64,000 nt of DNA from Flaveria trinervia (GCA_025506515.1 CM046453.1:46670395-46734394); one strand, 5' to 3'. Shown: positions 45,207 through 56,875, numbered from the stretch's first letter. Numbers and translations are program-made. Notes: a model not told the origin generated them from the letters alone.

Positions 45207-45495
45207 TATTTATACTCTCTCAAATTTTAGTTATATGACGAGACCCATTCTCATACTTCATTTGTGCAACTGGGGCTCAGTCGTGTGACTGGCTCAGTCG
45301 ATCACATCCATTCGTGTGATTGGTTCATTTTGTTGATCCAATCGTATGGATTGACCCATGCGTATGGTCGAGTCACACGTCTGGTCCATACGTGTTGCTT
45401 AGTTGTGCGATTGGGTTGATGTGTATGGTCCAATCATTCGACTGGTCCATACTCATGGACCAGTCGTGCGAATGGATCATACTTATGAGTTTCAC
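45207..45495 (-). promoter_or_regulatory. putative internal promoter of R third ORF, copy B
   Basis: Array of TCGYRCGA-type units (about 45255-45495) followed, in minus orientation, by TATAAATA (45207-45214). It is the same arrangement as copy A. Conservation of the TATA in both copies is expected from the duplication and is not independent support; the S-family parallel is. Confidence 0.5.
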
Positions 45496-46963
45496 CTTAT
45501 TGATAAGACATTTTGACCATTGATCATCTCAGACATGATTATTTTAACTTAGAAAACTATTGATCACCTCAGACGTGATTTGTTTATTGAGTGAATTCCA
45601 GATTGACTTCCGATGCAAAGTCCGACATTTACCTACTAAATAAACTGAAATTAACTAAATTAAAAAACTAGAAAAAAAACTAAAACATATTTTTGTATTT
45701 TTGTGTGAGATTGAAATCCTAAGATAAGTATCTACCGGATATTTCTTTCTGGACAGTATAGCATCAAGTTACTTCGATCATAACTGGAACGCTTTATTAT
45801 GGAATCATACATGTTTATCAAATCAATTGGGACATTTTACCAAAGCCATTTGATGCTAGATTCTTGTTTTCATCGAGATTCATTATCAAGTTTAGGAAAT
45901 CATACTAGTGTTGTAAGAGACACACAATGATTTGGACTTTCAAGAATTGCAGCTCACGATGATTGTCCGTATACTTGTCCTTTTAAATCCATACGCAGAT
46001 TTTTGACACACATTGGTGATGATTTAAGGTTTAATTATATCAACAAGCATTTGTGGATCCCATGCTTATATGGTAGTCAACGTTCCTCAGGAGATTTTTG
46101 AGCGGTCTACGGGTAGCATTCAAGAAGAAACTATCCTAGAGCTTTCAAAGAGATGCTAAGCCTTAGGTCATTGCCACCGCATAGCAGAGAGGCACAAACA
46201 ACAATGAATTCTAGAATATTAGGTTATACTTATCCTCATGTCAGTGCCACCGCACAGCAGAGAGGCACACAACCTATCTTTTTGTTTGAGCAATTATATT
46301 CTTTTTGCACAGATCTCACCAACAGCATAGGTTATTAGCTTGATTTCTTTTTGCATTTTTTCATGTGCTTTGCTCATTTTATGGTCATCCACACACATTT
46401 GTGGCGTTTATTTTGCTCGTCACCCCTTATTGGAACTTTGTTGATTGTTTTAACCATGAATAAGATGTTAACCAACAGCTTGTTGAACAATTTAGTTTGA
46501 ACTTGAAATCACCAACGAGGTCTACTTATCTATTGTGTTGAATCTACCGACACATCATCTAATGGTCTAGCAACCTTTAGGTCTACTTTCTCCGTGTTAC
46601 CTTAGTAGTCGCTAGTTTAACTATCATTTTTCCTTTTATGTTACTTAGACTTCTCAGACTTGTACTTCGAATTGTGCACTTTAAACAATTTCATTCTTTT
46701 AAAGTCCCAAACTATTTGTTCCTTTGTACTATCATTTTCCATAGTCATTGAATCAGTATCACAGATACAATCTCATTTCTCTTAGCTAGACTGTCCTCCT
46801 CCCTCGTTTTTTTATGTACTGAAACTAAAACAAATAAATTTAATATTAACATAACCTATTCTCCCCCTAAAATTCTAAAACCGAAAATATTTTTGCGTTT
46901 TTATTAGGCTAAGAAATAAAATAAAATAAAAAATAAAAGTAAAAATGAAATCTACTTGTCGGA
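45496..46963 (-). other. R-element spacer between RNase H and third ORF
   Basis: No credible ORF. It holds 'ttctccccctaaaa' at 46859-46872, whose reverse complement TTTTAGGGGGAGAA looks like a polypurine tract just after the pol stop. The part up to 46524 is duplicated at 37301-38373; the part from 46525 on is unique. Confidence 0.6.
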
Positions 46964-47460
46964 CTAAGTACTGTCTTCGTCAGAAATCACTTCACTTTTC
47001 TTTTTAACACCGTTGAGCGCTAACAGATATAGAAAACGTGGTTTATCAAAGGCTTTTGTGCAGAGATCAGTGTGTTGAAAATCCGTATTTATTTTAACAA
47101 CATTGATCAAATGCTTTTCAAAACAATCACGTATAAAGTGATATTTAATTCTGATGTGTTTGGTTTTAGGATGTTGGACCGGATTTTTTGTTAGGGCTAT
47201 AGCAGCAGAGTTATCAACATAAATAGGAGTGTTAAAGAATTACAAACAATAATCCCGCATTTGTTGTTCAATCTTGATGATCTGTGAACAGCAACTTGCA
47301 GTAGCAACATATTCAGCTTCACAGGTTGACAGAGCAACTGAGGTCTGCTTTTTACACTGCCAGGTGACTAATCTTCTCCCAAAGAATTGACATCCTGCTG
47401 ATGTTGACTTGTAGTTCATTTTGCAACCGCCTAATCCGAGTCACTATACGCTGTAAGCTC
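46964..47460 (-). pseudogene. R- element RNase H
   Basis: Follows RT in minus orientation: ELTAYSDSD then a stop (usual YSDSDYAG), a decayed CQFLG...SWQCKKQ.SV.LS segment with frameshifts, a CEAEY-like segment near 47320, and an end reading LCTKAF then RFLYL..LNG and a KKK-rich tail with a stop at 46964-46966. It is inactive because of stops and frame changes. Confidence 0.8.
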
Positions 47461-48826
47461 GAAATCATAATCATGAGGATACCACAACCTGAGTCTTGGG
47501 GTACCCTTCAGATAATGAAATATCCTTTTAACGCCGATGAGATGGTTGACCTTCGGTTTCGCGTGATATCTGGTGCATAGACACGTCGTGTACATGATAT
47601 CTAGTCGTGAGGCGGTGAAATATATGAGAGATCCGATCATTTCTTGGTACATGGTGGCATCAACCAGATCGCCACTTTCGTCGGGTGCCACATCATTGTT
47701 TGTAGCAAGTGTAGTCCCAACTGCCAAAGCATTCTCCCTATCGAACCGACTGAGAATATCGCCTACATACTTGGTTTGATGTAGGAAAATTCCCTTAGGT
47801 GTCTGATCCACCTGTAACTCGAGAAAGAACTTCATTTCTCCCATGGCACTCATCTCAAATCCTGCCTTCATTACTACTTCAAATTCTTTACACAATTCTT
47901 TGTTTTTGGACCCGAAGATTATGTCATCAACATAGATCTATACAAGCAGTAAGTCACCATCCTTGTCTTTGATAAGTAATGTACAATCAATCACTCCTTT
48001 TCGAAACCCGTGTTTCACAAGATGAGTCGAGAGCTTCTCATACCATGCTCTAGGGCTTGATGAGCCCGTATAGAGCCTTGTCTAGCTTGTAAACTCTGTC
48101 TCGATGATACGGATCCTCCAATCCCCCGGGTTGACTGACATACACTGTCTCTCGGATTTCACCATGAGGGAATGCACTATTCATATCAAGCTGATATACT
48201 TTAATCTTCATATACGATGTATAGGCTAGGAAGATATGGATGGCTTCCATTCTTGCCAGAGGTGCAAACACTTCGTTGTAATCGATTCCCTCGACTTGTC
48301 GAAATCCTTGAACTACTAGTCGGGCCTTGTTTCTGATAATGACCCCTTGGTCATCCTTGTTGCATTTTAGAATCCACTTGGTGCCAATGACCTTAGCACC
48401 TTTAGGTCTATCCACCAGAGTCGATACTCCTAACTTCATGAATTGAAAAAGTTCTTATTGCATAGCACTCACCCAAGCCTCATCATTAAAGGTATCACTT
48501 ACATATTTTGGCTCAAATTGAGACACAAGAGATCAATAAGCACCGTCATGAAGGTAGCCTTTTTCTATGACTGAGGCATAATCAACTGAATATAGCTGAT
48601 TTCTCGTTTGTACTCCCGATAGTACATCCCCTATGATATTGTCTAAAGGATAATAAACATTTAGTCGAGATCCAGGAGTGGTGGGTACAACAACCTCATT
48701 ACCAAGATTGTGAACCACAGTTTCAATATCTGAGGCAGTGGGAGAATGGGGTTCCAAAGCATCAAAGGCATCAACATCTGATGCATGTCTACTTGTAGTA
48801 GTAGGAACATGTTCGTCCTGATCCAC
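47461..48826 (-). pseudogene. R- element IN-RT linker and reverse transcriptase
   Basis: In order: linker 48826-48533 (acidic, TPGSRLNVYYPLDNIIGDV), RT N-terminus 48439-48050 (GTKWILKCNKDDQGVI, NKARLVVQGFRQVEGIDYNE, YQLDMNSAFPHGEI with the first catalytic Asp kept, YVSQPGGLEDP), then YVDD at 47934-47923 (IYVDDIIFGSKNKEL, preceded by an in-frame stop) and 47895-47461 (MSAMGEMKFFLELQVDQTPK, GSLIYFTASRLDIMYTTC, RIFHYLKGTPRLRLWYP). It is split by stops and frameshifts at about 48050 and 48480. Confidence 0.9.
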
Positions 48827-49149
48827 CTAAACTTTTCCACTTCTTCATCATCAGAAGAGGAGTCATTTACCTCTAGTGCTACCCTTGAGTTACTAGAAGA
48901 CTAATGTTGTGAACCGGATGTTGTCGAGTCTAGGGGTGGTGTGTTTAATACATCATACATCATCTTTGTCGATAGCTCAGCATTAGAAGGAGTGAGAGTA
49001 ATGTGAAGGACTTGAAGTAGCCATCGTAATCGAAAAAGAAGGCGGGTCCTTTTCCTGCAAGGGGGTGGTGAATCTCTGAACGTCAACGTTGCACCACACT
49101 TCTACTTGACCGTTGAGATGTTGTAAACCCTCTTATTCGGTATATTGTA

Positions 49150-50075
49150 TCCTATAAAAATACCTTCTTCAGCCTTTTCACTGAACTTTCCTGACTGATG
49201 TTTCTTTAGCAGTGTACATGGTGCGCCAAACGGTTCAAGATACTCCAAATTAGGTTTACGTCGTTGAGAAGCTCGTAACACATTTTACCATGTCGTTTAA
49301 CCACCAAGACTCGATTCAGAGTGTAACATGCATTTTCTATTGCCTCGTTCTAGATTTGGATAGGCAGTTTCGAGTCTGCTAGCATCGTCCTCACTGTCTT
49401 TATCAAGCTTCTGTTCTTTCGTTCAGCAACTCTGTTCATCTGTGGAGTGTAGGCAGATGTGAACTGATGTACAATTCCATTTTCTTTGCAGAATGCCTCC
49501 ATCCATTGATTCTTGAATTCTGTACCGTTGTCTGAGCGAATCTGATGTACTTTTAACTTGTATAGAGATTCCAATGTGGTCACAAGCTATTTGAACGAAT
49601 CAAATGTTTCTGATTTGGATTTCAGAAACATTACCCTAGAGAATCTAGAATAGACATCGGTGACTACATAACAATAGAAATCTCCAGCGTTGCTCTTGGT
49701 GCTCACAGGACCAAACAGATCCATATGTAGAAGTTTGAGAGGAAATTCAATAGAGTTGACGTTCTTTGCCTTGTGAGACTTCTTGGTCTGTTTCCCTTTC
49801 TTACACGCCACAAAGAAATCCGGAAGTTGAAAGTTTTTGACATTAACTCCATTGACCAAATCATTCTAAATGAGATGATTCATCTTCCTTGGATTTATGT
49901 GTCCCGTTCTCCTATGCCAGGAGATGGATTCCTTCTTCGTTGCCTTTGACAAAAAGTATTGGACTTGATGATTGGTTGTGGAGACCTTTGACAGATCCAA
50001 GACGTATAAGTCATTATACCTTGAAGCGGATATTAAAATTTGGTCCTCCATAATGATGTACTCCTTTTTCAACAC
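49150..50075 (-). pseudogene. R- element integrase
   Basis: The GAG-pre-integrase zinc region lies at 50075-49866 (SRYNDLYVLDLSKVST, ISWHRRTGHINPRKMNHLI). The core follows: LLHMDLFGPVSTKS with Asp1, FYCYVVTDVYSRF, QIRSDNGTEFKNQW with Asp2, and NRVAERKNRSLIKTVRTML with Glu (49583-49350). All three catalytic residues are readable. Stops at about 49587 and 49866 and frame changes after 49350 break it. Confidence 0.88.
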
Positions 50076-50284
50076 GTAGCACTTCTTGTTATAAAAAATA
50101 ACTTGAAATCTTTGTCACAAATATGTGATATAGAAAGTAAGTTATTTTGTAGTTGTTAAACATAGTTGACCTTGTCAAATTTCACTTTTTGATTTCCCAC
50201 TTCTCCCTGTGAAGTGATGTAACCTCCTTTATTTCCAGCAAAAGAAACATGCCCTCCTTTAATCTGTTTGAAATTTGAGAGGAC

Positions 50285-50345
50285 AGATTACCGGTCATGT
50301 GCGTGGATTCTCCACTATCCACAATCCAGTGTTTATGATTGCACT
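50285..50345 (-). pseudogene. R- element protease
   Basis: A frame in the minus strand reads HWIVDSGESTHMTGN (DSG at 50320-50312), the intact aspartic-protease signature. Flanking frames are shifted. gag runs almost directly into it, so about 1.1 kb of coiled-coil tail that the plus R element still has (55.5-56.9 kb) is missing here. Confidence 0.8.
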
Positions 50346-50579
50346 ATAACGAACACACTGTGAAGATTCAATGGAATCTACCAACAATGCAGAGGTTGAC
50401 TCTTCAGCTGTTGGAGATTCTGAACATGTTGTTTTGGTATCTTCTTCAATCAGGGGTTTGACCACTTTTGTAGTATCTTCATTTTCTGACATTGCTAGTT
50501 CGACCACGATATCATCTTCACTTTCAATATCGTCATCCAACACCTCGAAATTTGTAATGTTAGATTCTCCCGGAGACAC

Positions 50580-51840
50580 AAATTCAAAGGTCCAATCTTG
50601 TCATTCGTCACCTTGAGCAGTGAAGGCCTTTGTCTTTGTACTAGACGAGGTAGCTCCACCTGTTGGTTTGTCCTGACGGTAAAAGTCGAGAACGGGTTGT
50701 TGTTACCTGTCTTCTTGGGATTTACACACTCACGTTTAAAGTGCCCCTTCTCTCCACAGTTGAAACAGGTAACTTTGGACTTATCAAAACCAAAGTAGTG
50801 TCTTTAGTGGCTATCAAGTTCTGTCCCGTCTTCTTAACAAACATTTTAGCTTTGCCAATGCCCATATTATGTCCATTCTTCAAGCTTGTTCTTGTCTATC
50901 TGTTCATAATCTTCATCTACTAGATGGCAGTTACCAATCTTTCCTGCAACCAAACGATCATACGAGTGAACAACAACTGCCAATAGATCTATATGTTCTT
51001 TAGCCTCCTCCACCATGATATTCCCAAGGTTCTCGGTCTTTAACTTGGTAGCATTAGCCTTAGGTGCAATATAATGGGTACTTGATGACCCAGACGTGTC
51101 AGACCCTAAAGCTATGGTTGGTGAAGGAGTAGTTGAACTTGCAACAAATGCAGTCTGAAGAGGTGCTCCTGACCTGGCTGTTGTGGAAGAGGCGTTGTAA
51201 AGTGAAGGATTTTGGTCATATGTTCCTTTCTGCGACCTGTATTTCATCCTAAGTTCCTCCTCTCTCAATTTCAGGATAAAGTCATTTATGTCTAATTTTC
51301 CCAATATATTGTTTTGTCTTAAATTAGATACAAACGAATCCCACTTCTCTGGTAAACCATCCGCCAAGCTGGATATCTTGTCTTCCATTGACGTTGTAAC
51401 TCTATGAATATGCAGCTCACTCATGAGATGATAGAACCTGTCGATTACATCATCCAAACTTTCTTTACCCATTGAAGGGAAGTTGTCAAACTCCTTCTTC
51501 AAATCCTTTGCCTTTAGTGCTTTTAACGAAGCATTTCCGTCATAGCGTTTTTCCAAGGCTATCCAAAGTTTCTTTGCCTGTTTATTCTCAGAAAATTGAT
51601 GGAAGATATCCTTTGGAATAGACTGAGTTAACAGGCATAGACCTTCTTCTCTGCATTGTATTTCGCCTTCGGGCTGTCAGTCATCCCTCCCAATGTCAAG
51701 TTTACCCCATCTGCACCAACCGCCATGTCATATCCTGTTTCAATGGATTCCCAATGGTTGGGATCAACTCAATTGTGGTAGATCTCAAAACGTTGCTTCC
51801 GTTGTGGGTAATCATCTAACGTTATAAGCTTAGGTGGTTT
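50580..51840 (-). pseudogene. R- element gag
   Basis: Capsid part at 51556-50867 (EKRYDGNASLKALKAKDLKK, DNFPSMGKESLDDVIDRFYH, ISSLADGLPEKWDSFVSNLR, HIDLLAVVVHSYDRLVAGKI, HLVDEDYEQIDKNKLEEW). The knuckle [14 protein letters not shown] lies at about 50768-50725 in another frame. The N-terminal part (KPPKLITLDDYPQRKQRFEI) is at about 51835-51775. Compared with the plus copy at 54.4-55.5 kb, the order is identical. It is broken by stops near 51560 and 50867. Confidence 0.85.
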
Positions 51841-51901
51841 ATTATGATTCCCAGTCTCTTTCTCCAGAAGCAAGAGGTTTTGGATACTTGTGTAGAGAAT
51901 A

Positions 51902-52677
51902 TGCATAGAGGCTGAAGCAACCAAAGACTTTCTGCATGCATGTTGCACAAGTACCAAAGAAGAATGCTTTGGAAGTTTCACACATGCAATAGAAATATTC
52001 TAAGTGTGAAATCTTCCAAAGCCAAGACCAATATCTTCCAAATCCAAAGATGAAGTCTTTCGAAGCTTCAGAGACAAAGTCTTCCGAAGCCTCAACTCTT
52101 GAAGACAGATTTCTTCCAAAGACTTTTAGTAACATGCTTTATCTGATATACTTTCCAATAAAGCTGGACACCTTTCCGATGCATCTCTGTAAAGTCACCA
52201 ACTTGCATGAGTTGGTGAAAAGGTCCATGCTTTTGGTAACTGTACATTAAGGTCTTGAGTTTGTAAACTTTCTACTTCATGTACTTTATCCTTTTTGTAA
52301 TAGAAAAGAATGTGAGCTATGGCATGTCATAGTCACAAAGTTAAAATGCAATATGCCTTTTTGACTCTACAATTGATTTTGTTTTGAGTCTAGTCAATTG
52401 TATCCAGCTGGCTTTCATAGTATGGCCGGCTGTAGGATGTAGTATAAGTATCTCATGTTCTTGTAACTTTATGGATATGCTTTGTAACACTTGTAATAGA
52501 ACATAGAGAAAGCAATATACTGTATTCTTGAAAACCATATACATGTGTTTTGTCTCTTACATTACATGTGTTCTTAGTGTCTTATTATGGTTAATCCAGT
52601 ATACTGTTTGTTTAAGTTTAGTTAATCTCCCCTTTGTGTTGTTGTGTTTTAAGTGAATCCCCTTCACCGATCCTGCA
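51902..52677 (+). mobile_element. S-family solo LTR inserted in R- gag start
   Basis: 776 bp in plus orientation, TGCATAGAGGCTGAAGCAACC...GATCCTGCA. It matches the reverse complement of 13951-14767, with CTTCCAAAG/CTTCGAAGCTTC motifs (51960-52100), 'ggatgtagtataagtatc' at 52434-52451 and 'caactggccagc..'-like blocks. It has no internal sequence, PBS or PPT. It interrupts the gag N-terminus of the minus R element. A clean target duplication is not visible, so the left edge may be off by several bases. Confidence 0.78.
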
Positions 52678-53195
52678 CCATGTGTCAAAATCAAATACTT
52701 CAAATACTTCACTTGGGTGAATGAACCACTTGTGCGATTGAACTTATGCGAATTAGTCAATTGTGCGAATGATGTGTGCGAATGAATTCAATCGTGCGAT
52801 TGGATTCACTCGTGCGTAAGGAGAGTGTAGTTGGAGTCAATACGAATGAAGCTGGTCAGTCGTACGAATGAAAAACACTGTTTCACACAAAAAGATTGAG
52901 TTTTTGAGTGAAGGGGTTCAATCGTGTGTATGAGAGGTGGGAATGGGTACAGTCATGGGAGTGAGTTAATCGTACGACTAAACACTTCTGTTTTTGCAAA
53001 AACGAAGGTTTTGAACACTTTGACGCAGGAAACACGAATTTCTCATGAACCCTAATTGCTGTATGCCGAAAAACATTAACTTTTTGACATGGAGACGTCG
53101 AAAAACACTATTTGACACAAAAAGATTGAGTTTTTGAGTGAAAACACGATTTTTATATCAAAATTGATTAAATCACATGCAAATCAAGACACAAA
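52678..53195 (-). other. R- element 5' leader with motif array
   Basis: Between the primer-binding site and gag. It holds degenerate TCGTRCGA units at 52730-52985 on both strands; the plus copy has the same at 54210-54420. It has stops in every frame and is the likely packaging or regulatory leader. Confidence 0.75.
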
Positions 53196-53207
53196 GCTCT
53201 GATACCA
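53196..53207 (-). promoter_or_regulatory. primer-binding site of R- element
   Basis: The reverse complement is TGGTATCAGAGC, exact iMet type, two bases inside the LTR that starts at 53210. Confidence 0.93.
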
Positions 53208-53209
53208 CT

Positions 53210-53261
53210 TGTTAGGACTGTTTAGGTATGGAGTGCTAACTGATTTACATGTATACCAAAC
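53210..53261 (-). repeat. R- 5' LTR stub
   Basis: The last 52 bp of an R LTR in minus orientation (…CACTCCATACCTAAACAGTCCTAACA). At 53261/53262 it is cut by the plus-oriented R LTR, so two R LTRs face each other head-to-head. Confidence 0.9.
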
Positions 53262-53987
53262 TGTAGATACATGTGTACCTAGTTTAGGAGCTCAAATGTA
53301 AAACGTCTTTCATGTCTTACATATATGTAACAGAATAGGTATGAATGAAATGTAATGTGTTGATGATGCTTATAATGTTTAATATTTCATTGATTATTGT
53401 GTGATAACGCATATTGAACTTACCATATAGGTTTGTGGTTGTTTACATAGTTCTTAGTCAATAATGATTGAGAAACATGCTTAAACTTAATCATGTGAAG
53501 TTCTCATGCGAATGGACCATACGCATGAATACTTCATGCTAATGAACTAGTTGCATGACTGAACTAGGAGACTGGATAAGTCGCACGATTGTAACATGAG
53601 TTTGACTCAGTCGCACAACTGAATCTTTAGTCGTGCGGATTGATCAACCGCATGCTTCAATCGCACGACTGAACCATGAAAATGGTTCTGTCGCACGAAT
53701 GGAAAACCCTAACCTATAAATACCACTTAGTTCGTGGAAAAACGTAACAATTCGAATCCCTACACACTAAATCGTACCCTAGTCGTCTAGAGACCCTAGA
53801 ACACCTGTTTCAAGTTCATAGATCACAGTTAATCATTCTACAATCGTTCTTAACGTTTAGATTCAATCTTAGATTTATTATACTTGTTTTCTCACTGATT
53901 GGATCGCCAATCAAATAGGATTCCACACTATTTGGTTTGGTACACACATAAATCAGTTAATACTCCGTACCGAAAACGGTCATAACA
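53262..53987 (+). repeat. R+ 5' LTR
   Basis: 726 bp, TGTAGATACATG...GGTCATAACA. An array of CAGTCGYACGAYTGA units (53560-53710) lies immediately upstream of TATAAATACC (53716-53725). It is the most complete R LTR in the window. It shares the 3' portion with 1-493 and both ends with 33800-34320. Confidence 0.92.
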
Positions 53988-53989
53988 AG

Positions 53990-54002
53990 TGGTATCAAAG
54001 CC
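53990..54002 (+). promoter_or_regulatory. primer-binding site of R+ element
   Basis: TGGTATCAAAGCC, one base off the standard TGGTATCAGAGCC; two bases after the LTR. Confidence 0.88.
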
Positions 54003-54449
54003 AAGTTCTTGATTTCCGTGTGATTCAATCGATTTTGATATAAAAATCGCGTTTTTCACTAAAAAACGTAATCTTTTTGTGTCAAACAGTGTTTTCGACG
54101 TCTCTAGGTCAAAAAGTTAACGTTTTTTCGGCATACGCCAATTAGGGTTAGTGAGAAATTCGTGTTTTGCGTCAAAGTATTCAAAACCTTTGTTTTTGCA
54201 CAAACAGTAGCCTCCAGTCGCACGATTGACTCAATCGCACGACTGAACCCATTCACAACACTCATACGCACGATTGGCTCGGTCGTCCATCCATTCGTAC
54301 GACTGAAGATCTTTGTTCGCATTCTTCATCCGCACCTGTCGAGTCGCACGATTGAACCATTCGCATCGTTCAATCGCATGAATAGCTCAATCGCATTCTT
54401 TCATTCGCACAAGTACAACAGTTTGTTCTAGAAAGAACACCAAATAGCA

Positions 54450-55490
54450 ATGGAAGATCTGTATTCAGCATTCACCGCAGGTAGTGATTCACGGATCCAG
54501 AATCTATTGCTTCTGGAAAATGAAGTACGGAATCACAATAAGCCTCCTAAGCTTATAATGTTTGATGATTACCCACAATGGAAGCAAAGGTTCGAGATCT
54601 ACCTAAATGGAGTAGACCCTAATCTGTGAAAATCAATAGAGACAGGGTATAGCATGCCGGTTGGAGCCAACAGAGTTAAACTTTCCTTAGGGGGCATGAC
54701 TGATGGGCAAAAGGTAAAGTACAATGCAGAGAAGAAGGTGTATGCTTTGTTAACTCAGTCCATTCCTAAGGATATATTCCATCAATTTTCTGAGAACAAG
54801 CAAGCAAAGAAGCTATGGGATGCTCTGGAAAAGCGGTATGACAAGAATGCATCGCTAAAGCTCTAAAGGCTAAAGCTTTGAAGAAGGAGTTCGATAACTT
54901 CTTGTCAATGGGTAAGGAGAGTTTGGATGACGTTATCGACCTCTTCTACCACTTAATGAGTGAGCTAAACACTCATGGGGTTGTTACGTCCAGATCTGAC
55001 ACGTTAGGGTCGTCTTGCACCTAATACATTGCACCTGAAGACGATGCTACAAAATTGATGACTGGGAGAATCTCGATAACATGACTGTAGAGGTAGCAAA
55101 GGAGCATATGGATCTCTTAGCAGCTGTCGTTCACTCCTATGACGGAGTAGTTGTAGGGAAGATTGGAAACTGCCATCTAGCAGATGAAGTCTACGAGCAA
55201 GTAGACGAGACTGAGCTAGAGAGAATGGATATCATGTGGGCATTGTCAAGTGCTATCCGGAGGGAAATGAAGTTTGTTAAGAAGACAAGACAGAACCTGA
55301 TTTCCACAAAGGATACAACCTTTGGTTTTGACAAAACCAAAGTTACCTGTTTTAATTGTGGAGAAAAGGGGCACTTCAAACGTGAATGTGTTATGCCCAA
55401 AAAGACAGGTAATGGAAATCCATTCTCATCCTTCAATCATCAAAATAAACCACAAGTAGTCCTACATCCTCAAGCAAGGATCCTAAGGCC
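54450..55490 (+). pseudogene. R+ gag
   Basis: Opens with MEDLYSAFTAGSDSRIQNLL at 54450, after a 5' leader with R motifs. Then come KPPKLIMFDDYPQWKQRFEI, a premature stop at about 54629, VGANRVKLSLGGMTDGQKV, FHQFSENKQAKKLWDALEKR, a frame break near 54866, MDLLAAVVHSYDGVVVGKIG (55110-55165) and the intact knuckle [14 protein letters not shown] (55350-55391). Same protein as the R- gag. It is interrupted by at least two stops. Confidence 0.87.
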
Positions 55491-56875
55491 TTGACTACTC
55501 AAGATAATGAAGGGCAAGGTTGGACCTTTCGATTTGTATCTCCGGGAGAATCCAACATTGCGTGTGTTGAGGGTTTGGACGACGACTCTACAAGCGAAGG
55601 TGATATAGCAGTTGAACTCGCGATGACAAATAATGAAGAAACTGCAAATGTGGTTAGTCACCTGAATGAGAAGGGTTCAAGCACAAAATGTTCAGAATCA
55701 CCTGCACCATAAAAGTCAGACTCGGCTATCATGGTTGATTCAACTAAACCTTCTAAGGGTAAGTTCCCCGGACCAACTTTTGATAATCATGCATGTTCTA
55801 AATGAATAAATTTAGGGATAGCATAGATTCAAAATTTCCTAGGCTATTAGATCATAATGATAGCTTAGTAAAGGACTTGCAGCTGTGCACAGAAGCAAAC
55901 AAGATTTTAAAACAAAATGAGCATAGATACAAAGGGAAAGAATTGTTAAATAAACAATTAAGGGAAGCCAAAGTTGTGGCTTATGACCAAGCTAATGATA
56001 TTAAGTTCTATTTAAACTCACTTGAAGAAACCAAGAAACAAAAAACAGTTTTGGAAGTGGAAGTAAACTCATTAAAACAAAAACTACACAGTTGGACTAG
56101 TTCTTCTCACATAATACAACACTTAGTGAGAGAACAAAACAACAGGAGGGTTTGGGTTACAAACTGGTACCACCACCACATGAGACCTTGTTAAATGCTA
56201 AATACAAACCAATTAATAACAACCCAATCAAGGATCATGTGGTGTCCACTCCTCTAGTAAGTGATCCAGATTCCACAAGTAAACCCATTGAATCTGTCAC
56301 TAAACAAAAGGAGACCACATTAAAGTCAAAAGGCAAAATGCCTATCGTTAATTTGGATGAACAAATTGAGAAGGTTAAGGTAAAGTCTGGTTCAAATACG
56401 TCTAATTCAGAACCCAAAAAGACTAAACAAGTTAACCAAACACGTGCATCATGTCTAAGTCCGGATAACAAAAGAGTAAAGATGTTAAAAAGGTTCAAAC
56501 AATAATTTTGTTAAACAAGATAAAACATCTAAACAAGAAATGTCAAAACCCAAACAAATGAAAGTCACATGAGTGTCACATACTTCTCCACAGAAACAGT
56601 CATACAAACATGTTGAAAGAAGATCATGCTACAACTGTGGAAAGTATGGACACATCGCGTCTAACTATCCTACTATCAGACACCTAGGAAGAAAGTTGAA
56701 CTTCATGATCCTAAACCCAACTTGTCTAAAAGGAGTTCAAACCATAAGCCAATCGTCTGTTTATCACAAACAGGCCTTACACAAAACTGGCCTATGGAAA
56801 GAAAAGTCTAGTTCAATATTTGATAATGAGAACAAGAAGACGAATGATCTTCCCTCACCCTCAAATGGACAATGA
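55491..56875 (+). pseudogene. R+ gag tail: acidic linker, coiled coil, second knuckle
   Basis: Pieces: 55491-55712 ([20 protein letters not shown], acidic), 55802-56194 (KDLQLCTEANKILKQNEHRY and LEETKKQKTVLEVEVNSLKQ, a predicted coiled coil), 56152-56505 (K/S/T-rich) and 56573-56875, with a second knuckle SCYNCGKYGHIASNYP in which the fourth ligand Cys is Tyr. The layout matches the T gag tail at 41071-42381. Stops and overlapping frames show decay. Confidence 0.78.

Larger units (their letters stand above)
31541..46524. repeat. tandem duplication of mixed E1/R segment
   Basis: Unit 1 is 31541-38373: E1 RNase H, E1 3' UTR, E1 LTR, R 3' LTR, R third ORF and spacer. Unit 2 is 38374-46524 and repeats the same order: RNase H 38374-38584 (= 31541-31751), 3' UTR 42474-42726 (= 32263-32514), R third ORF and spacer 42725-46524 (= 34527-38373). 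In unit 2 a truncated T element (38585-42473) replaces about 510 bp, and about 2.0 kb covering both LTRs is deleted. Unit boundaries are read directly from where the sequences start and stop matching. Confidence 0.85.

Noticed and set aside
53210..53987. Head-to-head LTRs as a palindromic replication origin or telomere-like end
   Set aside because: The arms are ordinary LTR termini of one family with PBS sites on either side; nested insertion explains it.
54162..54431. 89-codon plus-strand reading upstream of R+ gag
   Set aside because: Lies in the 5' leader and translates the TCGYRCGA array; not conserved in frame in the minus copy.
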